A DNA stretch of 7,628 nucleotides from an uncultured Fusibacter sp. (lineage in GTDB: Bacteria; Bacillota; Clostridia; Peptostreptococcales; Acidaminobacteraceae). Positions 1 to 6,308 of this stretch are shown here, piece by piece. The notes below the pieces were generated by a model. It was given only the letters and a program-made list of their open reading frames with translations. It was not told where the DNA came from and ran no database searches. Every line of letters begins with the position of its first letter. The first letter of the stretch is position 1. The translations under genes were made by a program, and so were the position numbers. Location: contig CALFXQ010000021.1 in the NCBI GenBank assembly GCA_937958285.1, positions 1-7,628 on the forward strand, written 5' to 3'.

Positions 1-1
1 G

Positions 2-469
2 CTAGAAGCGGTGAAGGGCAGATTTCACGCAAGACATGAGGCAACTCAAAAGCACTACCGCTACTTAATCCAACAAGAAATTGTCTTTCCCTTCGAAAGA
101 GATTATTGCATTTTAGCACCAGAACCGCTAGACGTCGATGCGATGCACGACGCAGCGCAGGCCTTTGTGGGCACTTTAGATTTTACAGCATTTAGCAATT
201 CTAAAATTGGAAAGAAATCGACGGTGAAGCGTATCGATTCTGTGACTGTTTTTGAAGAAGATGGTCAAATTGTCTTAGATTTTATTGGTGAGGGCTTTTT
301 GTACCACATGGTAAGAAAAATGGTAAGCGCTCTGATTTCTGTAGGGCTTGGCGAGATCGGTACGAAAGAAATTGCGGAGATGATCGCTTCTAAAGATAGG
401 GGCTTAGTACCGGGACTTGCGCCTGCAAAGGGCTTGTTTTTAGTGGGTGTCGCTTACGACAATGCGTGA
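2..469 (+). CDS. truA: tRNA pseudouridine synthase A, C-terminal part (5' truncated by window edge)
   Basis: TruA converts uridines 38-40 in the anticodon stem-loop of many tRNAs to pseudouridine and acts in the cytoplasm as a homodimer. The reading frame is open from base 2, ahead of the first in-frame Met codon, so the gene continues off the left edge. About 155 residues are present, against roughly 245-260 for a full family member. Family features visible are the FHARHEA segment followed by the YRYLI strand, the GTLDFTAF block, and the GEGFLYHMVRKMVSAL helix, which closely parallels the HHMVRNIVGSL region of the E. coli enzyme. The C-terminus ends in KGLFLVGVAYD, as expected for TruA. The catalytic Asp (RTDxGVHA motif) would lie upstream of the window and cannot be checked. 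The stop is followed by 72 bp with no convincing terminator before the next gene, so read-through into the cyclase genes is possible. Confidence 0.95.
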   Translation, partial: LEAVKGRFHARHEATQKHYRYLIQQEIVFPFERDYCILAPEPLDVDAMHDAAQAFVGTLDFTAFSNSKIGKKSTVKRIDSVTVFEEDGQIVLDFIGEGFLYHMVRKMVSALISVGLGEIGTKEIAEMIASKDRGLVPGLAPAKGLFLVGVAYDNA

Positions 470-526
470 AACGACGATGTGAGAATTGTTAATGTGCGTA
501 TTGTATAAAAGTGGAGGAACGACTCA

Positions 527-533
527 AAGAGGT
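527..533 (+). promoter_or_regulatory. Ribosome binding site deciding the start of the first GGDEF gene
   Basis: AAGAGGT ends 8 nt before the ATG at 542 but only 2 nt before the in-frame ATG at 536. This spacing favours 542 as the true start. A second purine-rich stretch, GTGGAGG at 511-517, is too far from either start to serve it. A TATAAA at 504-509 could be a -10 element, but no good -35 stands 16-18 bp before it, so I do not call a promoter here. Confidence 0.6.
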
Positions 534-541
534 AGATGGAG

Positions 542-2674
542 ATGAAAGTTGCAATAAACGAACAAGAAATGGAACTAGAACAACATTTATTTGAAATTGA
601 TGCCACGATGGAATCTAATCCCGCTCAAGCGCTCCTTACCTTGCGTGCCCTATTTTGTTCTGCACGTAAAAACGATATGCCTCAACAACAGCAAATCACA
701 TATCTTATCGCTAAGGCCCATTTTATGCAGTCGCAATTTCACAAAGCGCGCGTTCTCTTGGAGCGTTGGCTTTCAAAGTATGCAGATACTTCGGTGTGGA
801 GATTGAGACTACTTACCACATATGCGGCGACCTTGCAAGTTACAGGCTACGAAACCGATGCCTATACAACCTATCAGGCCGCACTCAAGCTAGCCGAACA
901 CGAACGCGATAGTTTTACTATCGAGCGCATTTACCACAATATGGTGATGCTTCTAAACGGCATGGGCGCATATAAAGAGGCCCATGAATTTTACTTAAAA
1001 CTAGAGCCCTATATTGCTCATAACCCTGTTGAAAAAATGCGTGTTGCGGGCATATATAGCTGGACACTAACACAACTGGGCGAATCAAATCGCGCTTTGG
1101 CTCTTTTAGAAAGTGCCTTGGCATTTTACAATGAAGTCCGAGATAATCGCCGTATAGGCTATATGTGGGAACAACGTGGTGAAATCTTTCTGCATTTAAG
1201 AATGTACGATCAAGCAGTTGAAGCACTTCTTAAAGCTAAGCGTCTACTTGAGCAATTTGGAGATGCCAAAGATTTATGTAGATGTAATCGTTTACTTGGC
1301 CGATTATATGCGACTATTGGGGACTTTCAGCTCGCGAGCGAGGTCTATCAAGAGAGCATCTACTCGGCTTCTGTGGCAAATATGCCGCTACTAATAGACA
1401 ATACCTATTATGCTTTGGCCAACTGTCTTTATGCCTTAAATGAGCATGAGCTCGCAGCGGATGCGTTTAAACGCCATGTTTTACATGTGGAGAAAAGCAA
1501 CAAGCTAAAGGCTTACCAACAGGTACAACTTTTGGATTTGCTCATTGAAAGACAAAAGCAATTAGAAGATCAAAATCAGGCGATTGTTCATCAAGAAAAG
1601 CTAAACGCCTTGCAAGATGAAACCCTTCTGCAGTCCACTAGGTTAATTGAGGTGACGAGTAAGTTCAGTAAATTGCATGAGCTAACTTTAGAACTCACGC
1701 GGTGCATTGGCCATCGCGCCATCATTACGCGAACATTTAATTACTTATCACACTTCATACCACACTCAAAGGCACTCTTGGGTGAATGGGATGATGAGGA
1801 AAGCTGCTATGTGTTTTATGAGTTGACATCAGAAGGGCTTCACAATGATTTTTTTGATATATGGGATTGTGAAGCAGATCATGTATTGAAACAATTGCAA
1901 AGCCACTATAGGGTGAAACACATATTGTTGGCGCCAATTGAGTATGGCCACGCAGAGAATAAAATAATCTTTTGTGTAATGCGCGAGAACGATGACCTCT
2001 TCGACCAATACGATCGGGGGTTATTCTTGGCAATATCTGCATTAATTCTGGGAGCACTTCAGCTGTCAGTACGTGTTCAAGAGATTGATGTTCAAAAACA
2101 TATGCATCATGGACTTTTATTGGCAACTAAAGAACGCCATGCAGAACTCGTTAAACTGTCCTATTTCGATGAACTCACAGGACTATACAATCGCGCGGGT
2201 ATGAATTATTGTTTAGAGCAGTGGCTACACAGTTTTGTGTTCCCGAATCGCGTTGTGGCAGTCGTGTTCGACCTAGATCATTTTAAAGAATACAATGATC
2301 AGTTTGGTCATTTGGCTGGGGATAGACTTCTAGAAGCTTTTGGTAAGCTTATTCAAAAGCGTTTTGATAAACCGGATTTTTTAATTGCGCGCTTTGGAGG
2401 CGAAGAATTTTTGTTACTTGCTTCAAGCAACCTTTTTGGGGATATTAATAGAGCATGTAGCGAAATATTAATCGAAGTAACGCGCATGGAAGTTTATGAA
2501 AAACTCGAAAGTCGTGTTACAGTGAGCATCGGAATATTTGAAGATCAAGTGAAAGATCTTAAAGGGTTCTATCATTTAATCGAAAATGCGGATCATCAAC
2601 TGTATCGTGCAAAGAGACAGGGTCGCAATCAGATCTGTAAATCTACAGGAGAAGTATATGCTAATAACCGATGA
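542..2674 (+). CDS. TPR / GAF-like / GGDEF diguanylate cyclase (first of a tandem pair)
   Basis: This is a predicted cytoplasmic diguanylate cyclase, making c-di-GMP from two GTP. It has 710 residues from the ATG at 542, or 712 from ATG 536. No signal peptide or membrane segment is seen. About seven or eight TPR-type helical hairpins fill residues 25-318. A charged coiled-coil follows at about 325-375, then a poorly conserved region at about 380-510 whose strand/helix pattern suggests a degenerate GAF domain. The GGDEF domain occupies about 538-700. Catalytic residues appear intact: the metal Asp and Lys of DLDHFK (D577, K582), N585, the GHLAGD block (D594), GGEEF at 619-623, and K691 and R695 in the YRAKRQGRN tail. 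The inhibitory-site position (610-613) reads KPDF rather than RxxD, so product inhibition through a classical I-site is not expected. The 3' end overlaps the next gene by 17 bp. The fold assignments rest on motif reading. The GGDEF call is firm and the GAF call is tentative. Confidence 0.93.
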   Translation: MKVAINEQEMELEQHLFEIDATMESNPAQALLTLRALFCSARKNDMPQQQQITYLIAKAHFMQSQFHKARVLLERWLSKYADTSVWRLRLLTTYAATLQVTGYETDAYTTYQAALKLAEHERDSFTIERIYHNMVMLLNGMGAYKEAHEFYLKLEPYIAHNPVEKMRVAGIYSWTLTQLGESNRALALLESALAFYNEVRDNRRIGYMWEQRGEIFLHLRMYDQAVEALLKAKRLLEQFGDAKDLCRCNRLLGRLYATIGDFQLASEVYQESIYSASVANMPLLIDNTYYALANCLYALNEHELAADAFKRHVLHVEKSNKLKAYQQVQLLDLLIERQKQLEDQNQAIVHQEKLNALQDETLLQSTRLIEVTSKFSKLHELTLELTRCIGHRAIITRTFNYLSHFIPHSKALLGEWDDEESCYVFYELTSEGLHNDFFDIWDCEADHVLKQLQSHYRVKHILLAPIEYGHAENKIIFCVMRENDDLFDQYDRGLFLAISALILGALQLSVRVQEIDVQKHMHHGLLLATKERHAELVKLSYFDELTGLYNRAGMNYCLEQWLHSFVFPNRVVAVVFDLDHFKEYNDQFGHLAGDRLLEAFGKLIQKRFDKPDFLIARFGGEEFLLLASSNLFGDINRACSEILIEVTRMEVYEKLESRVTVSIGIFEDQVKDLKGFYHLIENADHQLYRAKRQGRNQICKSTGEVYANNR
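2647..2652 (+). promoter_or_regulatory. Ribosome binding site for the second GGDEF gene, inside the first gene
   Basis: AGGAGA lies 5 nt before the ATG at 2658, within the last codons of the upstream gene. It fixes the start at 2658. A longer in-frame start at 2586 would add 24 residues that merely read the upstream gene's conserved 3' end in another frame, and it has no comparable site. The placement suggests translational coupling. Confidence 0.8.
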
Positions 2675-4901
2675 GAGAATTGAAAAAACGTTAGCGGAGA
2701 TTAGATTGTTAGAAGGGGAGCATTTAGATGAAGCCCTACTTCTATGTGAGGAGACGCTGCAAAAAATATCTGAAGAAAACAGTCCCATGCTTTTTTTGCA
2801 GATGTCATATACGAGGCTTCGCTATTTAAGTTTACTTGGTCGCTTAGATGGATTGTCAGAAATGCTCGACAAGGTTATTTTAGAGTGCGAAGAACAGAGT
2901 GATTTTAATACCCTTGCCCGTGCATATAACTTGCAAGGCAGTCTTTTTAGCGACTATGGCCTGATAGATCGCGCACTAGAAGCATATATGAATGGTCTTA
3001 AAATTGCCGAACGCATAGACTTTTTTCATTTAATAGGAAATGTGGCCAATAACATAGGCAATCTTTACTTCGAGCTAGGCGAGTTAGAGAAGGCCCAATC
3101 TTACTTTTACCGTGCCCTTAACAGCATAGACCCAAGTGAGGACAACGCACAGTCCGATGGATTAAGAGGTATTCTGCTATTAAATCTCAGTGAAATTCAA
3201 TCGAAGAGCGCAAATTTCAAAGAGGCAAGAGTCTATTTAAACCGCGCAATCACTTTGTTTGAAAAGCATCGCCTGCGACAGTCCTTAGCTCATGCTTATG
3301 CCAGTGAGGCGGTAATCTTCGAGGGCGAAAACGACTCCGAAAACGCATATAAGAGTTTCAAACTCGCAAGGGAAATTTATCTCGAATTCGACGATAAAAA
3401 AGACGTTGTTTTGGCAGTGATTCCCTATGTGCGCAGTATCTTAAACAAGCATCCACAGGGACTTTCCCATGAAGTATATAGTATGGTTCTAACGTTGTTA
3501 GACGAATGTGAAGAGATGGCTAAGGGTCTAGAAAACGAAAAGACACTTTGTGACTTGCATCAATTAATGGCAGAGGTATTTCACAGTGCTGGGGACCTCG
3601 CCAGAGCTGTAAAGCACTATCGGACATTCGAAGAATATAGAAAAGCGTTAGACGAAAAGAGTAGGCAACAACAATTGAATGTGTTGCATGTCAGATTCGA
3701 AATAGAAAAGTCTATCGAAGAAAAAGAAATCGTTCAGCGCAAAAATCTCGAACTTCGTGAAAAATCTGAAGAACTGCTCAGAAAAAAAGAAGCGCTTGAG
3801 CATGCCTACCAACGCATTCAGCTTATCAGTGAGATTGGCCAAAAAATTACATCTACGCTAGATTTAAATGAAATACTGATTTCGGTCTACGACAATCTAA
3901 AAACCCAGATGCCAATCGATTCATTTTATATGGCTGTACTTAACGATGCGCGTACGCATCTAATTAGTGTAGCATCTGTTGAGAACTTGATGTATGAGAA
4001 AGCATTCGAAGTGCCTATCGACAGCGCAAAGAGTATTTTGGCGATTAGTTACCGTGAGAGAAGGACGCTATTTGTTCCCGATATTTATGAGGATGTAAAC
4101 TTGAGGGAATGGGATTTTCTCAGATCGTCTGATTTGGCGATTAGGGCGATTATTGTAGTTCCCCTTCTCTACGATGAGGAGGTCGTCGGCGTATGTTCTG
4201 TTCAATCGACGATTGCAAAAGGCTACGATTATTCTCACTTAGATATTTTAAATGCCTTAAGTACGTACTTGGCAATCGCTATAAACAACGCTCAGAAGTC
4301 TAAGCGATTAGAACAAGAAATCCAAATGCGCCTACGTACTCAAAAGGAACTCGAACGTCTAAATACTGAGCTTAGAAGCATATCTGAGATTGATGGCCTT
4401 ACTAAGGTGCCAAATAGACGTCGATTCGAAAACGTTTATGATCAGATGTTTGAGATTGCCTTGAACCAGCAGTGTCCCCTTCACGTGCTTATGATGGATA
4501 TTGACTACTTTAAAGTCTATAACGATCACTACGGACATTTAAAGGGTGACGAAGTACTAATTGCCGTTGCGCAGAAATTAAACCAGGCATTCCGATTTAA
4601 AGGCAGATTGTTTGCGCGCTATGGCGGCGAAGAATTTGTAGCTGTACTGACAGAGATGGAAAGAGAAGAAGCCATGGTACTCGGTCAGGAGTTGAGGATT
4701 GCCGTGTCGAATTTGGGAATCTTTCACGAGCTTTCGCCAACGGGATTCTTGACTATTAGCATCGGATTAGCATCTATGGTGCCACAGCACGATAATGACC
4801 TTCGAAGACTTCTGCACGCTGCAGACGAATGTCTATATCGCTCCAAGAACAATGGTAGAAATCGAGTAGAAGCTATGGAAGTTTTGCCAGAAGACAACTG
4901 A
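2658..4901 (+). CDS. TPR / GAF / GGDEF diguanylate cyclase (second of a tandem pair)
   Basis: This 747-residue protein is a predicted soluble diguanylate cyclase with the same domain order as its upstream neighbour. TPR-like hairpins span about 10-330, with clear examples at 84-118, 125-158 and 168-202 (for instance GNLYFELGELEKAQSYFYRAL). A long charged coiled-coil (about 332-385) leads to a recognisable GAF domain (about 388-545), which starts with the ISEIGQKITSTLDL helix and includes the IIVVPLLYDEEVVGVCSVQS strands. A second coiled linker (546-575) precedes the GGDEF domain (576-740). Catalytic positions are present: DIDYFK (D614, K619), N622, the GHLKGD block (D631), GGEEF at 656-660, and K730 and R734 in YRSKNNGRN. 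The I-site position (647-650) reads FKGR, so it is absent. The GAF ligand cannot be deduced. The two cyclases look like diverged paralogues, since their GGDEF domains are clearly related while the sensory parts differ much more. A strong inverted repeat lies about 50 bp past the stop. Confidence 0.94.
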   Translation: MLITDERIEKTLAEIRLLEGEHLDEALLLCEETLQKISEENSPMLFLQMSYTRLRYLSLLGRLDGLSEMLDKVILECEEQSDFNTLARAYNLQGSLFSDYGLIDRALEAYMNGLKIAERIDFFHLIGNVANNIGNLYFELGELEKAQSYFYRALNSIDPSEDNAQSDGLRGILLLNLSEIQSKSANFKEARVYLNRAITLFEKHRLRQSLAHAYASEAVIFEGENDSENAYKSFKLAREIYLEFDDKKDVVLAVIPYVRSILNKHPQGLSHEVYSMVLTLLDECEEMAKGLENEKTLCDLHQLMAEVFHSAGDLARAVKHYRTFEEYRKALDEKSRQQQLNVLHVRFEIEKSIEEKEIVQRKNLELREKSEELLRKKEALEHAYQRIQLISEIGQKITSTLDLNEILISVYDNLKTQMPIDSFYMAVLNDARTHLISVASVENLMYEKAFEVPIDSAKSILAISYRERRTLFVPDIYEDVNLREWDFLRSSDLAIRAIIVVPLLYDEEVVGVCSVQSTIAKGYDYSHLDILNALSTYLAIAINNAQKSKRLEQEIQMRLRTQKELERLNTELRSISEIDGLTKVPNRRRFENVYDQMFEIALNQQCPLHVLMMDIDYFKVYNDHYGHLKGDEVLIAVAQKLNQAFRFKGRLFARYGGEEFVAVLTEMEREEAMVLGQELRIAVSNLGIFHELSPTGFLTISIGLASMVPQHDNDLRRLLHAADECLYRSKNNGRNRVEAMEVLPEDN

Positions 4902-4936
4902 GTTAGCATATGTACATGAAGTGAAAAGAACCATCT

Positions 4937-4960
4937 TAAAAAGGACCACCTAAAAAGGAC
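4937..4960 (+). repeat. Short tandem direct repeat before the terminator stem
   Basis: The 10-mer TAAAAAGGAC occurs at 4937-4946 and again at 4951-4960, each copy preceded by a similar ACCA(T/C) segment. The second copy forms the 5' arm of the terminator stem. It looks like a small local duplication, and the first copy could in principle pair with the same 3' arm. Confidence 0.7.
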
Positions 4961-4987
4961 TGCAATCGAAAACATTGCAGTCCTTTT
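4953..4987 (+). terminator. Bidirectional intrinsic terminator between convergent genes
   Basis: A perfect 14-bp inverted repeat has arms 4953-4966 (AAAAGGACTGCAAT) and 4974-4987 and a 7-nt loop. On the + strand the stem ends in TTTT, 51 bp after the cyclase stop. On the - strand the stem is followed by a run of five T, placed suitably to end the BrxD-like transcript, whose stop is at 5019-5021. The T tracts are largely part of the stem, so the efficiency of termination is uncertain. Confidence 0.85.
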
Positions 4988-5018
4988 GCTAAATACTCAG
5001 AGCGAGCACTGTTGTACT

Positions 5019-6242
5019 TTACTCTTTTATAACGTTTAAGTGGTTTTTGAAGAACATAGTACCATCATCTTTGATTTGGAGTTGCAAGGGAAGGCTTAGA
5101 ATTTTTTGATGGGGGTTTTTTCTGGCCATATCTAATAGCGATAGATAGTTTTGAATGTATTGACGCCAAGTGATTTCGTGAAAGCGCAGATTGAGTTTTT
5201 TAAAGTCCATAAGAATGAGGTGAGCAAGGTCTTTTGAACTGGGCATCACGAGACTGCCGTAGGCTATAAAATACGTTTTAACGAGATGTGCACTCAGTTG
5301 ATATAGGGTTTCGAGGGATGTATTCTTTAAGCTTATAAAGGGCTCTTTCATAAAGCTACCTTGTCCCTCTAGCCCGAGACGCTGTGCCAAGGGACTATAA
5401 GAAGGGATGCCGTATTCCGCGTCTTTATAAACATCTGGTGTTGCGCTTAGAACGATTCCAAGAGCACCAAAAGCGCCTTGAAATTGTTCGTCAATAATCT
5501 GTCTTAAAGTACCATATGCCTTTTCTCTTTGATCGCTGCGGAGTTTTGTCAACATATCCATTTCGTCTATGGCAATAACCAAGCCATTATAGCCGATGAG
5601 CTGCAACAATTTAGTGAAGGCCTTTAAAAAATCGAAGGCTTTTAAGCGGTCTACGCTACCCTTTAAGCCGAGTTTTTTTTGCATGCTAGGGGCGATGGAC
5701 TGATCGCCCTTTAACCAACTAGAAATGCAATCGGCTTGCTGTGCATCGGAGAGTAGGGATGCTCGGATGTATTGGGTGAAACCATACGCAAAAACCTCGT
5801 GATGACGCGCCATTTCGTCAGTGACCCATTTAATCTCATTCGCAGCGACTTGCTTAGTGGGTGCATTTCTTAGATTGTCTAACCAGAGCCCAAAAATATC
5901 GTCAAAGCTTGCGGGCTTGCCTTGAATTCTTAGATGGTGCATAATGTGGTAATATAGAACATCTGGTCTCAATAAATTCACACCAGGTTCAAGGGTTATT
6001 GTAGAGACAACAAATCCTGAATGACTTAGACTGGTTTGTAGATCTCTAAGCGCGTGGGTTTTTCCTGCGCCATATTGACCTTCAATCATTAGCAGCTGAG
6101 GAATGCCGCTCTCTAAGGCACAAATCATTTGCTCTTGAGCGCGAAAAAAATCTGGGCGTATGACAGATGCCTCAGGAATGGCTGTGGGTACAGAGCCCAT
6201 GCGATACGCGTTAATCAAGAGAAGTGCATCGGATTGTTTCAT
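5019..6242 (-). CDS. DUF2791 / BrxD-like P-loop ATPase (orphan BREX-type ATP-binding protein)
   Basis: This 407-residue predicted cytoplasmic ATPase resembles the DUF2791 family, which includes BrxD of some BREX phage-defence loci. The N-terminal helix with AYRMGSVPTAIPEA matches the family's leading LRxGxVP-type motif. Walker A is GQYGAGKT (residues 55-62). The segment SGFVVSTITLEPG follows, then the WLKGD motif (176-180). Walker B is GLVIAIDEMD (D226, E227). A sensor-like strand LGIVLSATPD (about 261-270) comes next, then SPLAQRLG with R288 as a possible arginine finger. All ATPase motifs are intact. The start was set at 6242 because GAGGT (6248-6252) lies 5 nt upstream of it. The in-frame ATG at 6254 overlaps that site and has no site of its own. 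The length fits the family. No BrxA, BrxB, BrxC/PglY, PglX, PglZ or BrxH-like helicase is in the window, so a defence role is not shown. The gene is convergent with the cyclases and divergent from the flavoprotein gene, and has its own promoter. Its real job is unknown. Confidence 0.85.
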   Translation of the reverse strand: MKQSDALLLINAYRMGSVPTAIPEASVIRPDFFRAQEQMICALESGIPQLLMIEGQYGAGKTHALRDLQTSLSHSGFVVSTITLEPGVNLLRPDVLYYHIMHHLRIQGKPASFDDIFGLWLDNLRNAPTKQVAANEIKWVTDEMARHHEVFAYGFTQYIRASLLSDAQQADCISSWLKGDQSIAPSMQKKLGLKGSVDRLKAFDFLKAFTKLLQLIGYNGLVIAIDEMDMLTKLRSDQREKAYGTLRQIIDEQFQGAFGALGIVLSATPDVYKDAEYGIPSYSPLAQRLGLEGQGSFMKEPFISLKNTSLETLYQLSAHLVKTYFIAYGSLVMPSSKDLAHLILMDFKKLNLRFHEITWRQYIQNYLSLLDMARKNPHQKILSLPLQLQIKDDGTMFFKNHLNVIKE

Positions 6243-6247
6243 AGTGG

Positions 6248-6252
6248 ACCTC
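6248..6252 (-). promoter_or_regulatory. Ribosome binding site deciding the start of the BrxD-like gene
   Basis: On the - strand GAGGT is followed by CCACT and then ATG at 6242. It overlaps the earlier in-frame ATG at 6254, so that ATG is unlikely to be the start. Using 6242 shortens the protein by four residues. Confidence 0.65.
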
Positions 6253-6253
6253 A

Positions 6254-6281
6254 TTAGATAGTTGTACTACTGACTTATATT
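6254..6281 (+). promoter_or_regulatory. Weak candidate promoter for the flavoprotein gene
   Basis: A possible -10 TATATT (6276-6281) with a poor -35 TTAGAT (6254-6259) at 16 bp spacing would start transcription near 6288, just before the ribosome binding site AAGGAG (6295-6300). The -10 overlaps the - strand -10 of the divergent gene. The -35 is weak, and the true promoter may lie further upstream, inside the BrxD-like gene. Confidence 0.25.
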
Positions 6282-6307
6282 CTACCCAATTCACAAGGAG
6301 TTTTCAA
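6279..6307 (-). promoter_or_regulatory. Sigma-A-type promoter for the BrxD-like gene
   Basis: On the - strand a -35 TTGAAA (6302-6307) is separated by exactly 17 bp from a -10 TAGAAT (6279-6284). Each hexamer is close to consensus. Transcription would begin near 6272 and give a leader of about 30 nt before the ATG at 6242. The -35 sits between the Shine-Dalgarno and the ATG of the divergent flavoprotein gene. Confidence 0.65.
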
Positions 6308-6308
6308 T

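Noticed and set aside
459..504. Imperfect inverted repeat (ACAATGCG with CGTATTGT) after truA as a terminator
   Set aside because: The arms are short, include a G-U pair and enclose a loop of about 30 nt. No T tract follows, so it is not convincing.
504..509. TATAAA as the -10 of a promoter for the cyclase pair
   Set aside because: No acceptable -35 occurs at 16-18 bp, and TTGTTA (486-491) is only 12 bp away. The genes may instead be read from an upstream truA promoter.
918..1226. A - strand open frame of 102 codons (and another at 1755-2126) inside the first cyclase gene
   Set aside because: Both are antisense to TPR or GAF-like coding sequence and show no family features, so they are shadow frames.
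2586..2657. Upstream extension of the second cyclase to an ATG at 2586
   Set aside because: It would overlap the conserved GGDEF tail of the upstream gene by 89 bp. The added residues resemble nothing in the family, and a proper ribosome binding site stands before 2658.
5019..6242. Calling a BREX defence island
   Set aside because: Only one BREX-type protein is present and none of the core BREX genes are visible, so the system call is not supported.
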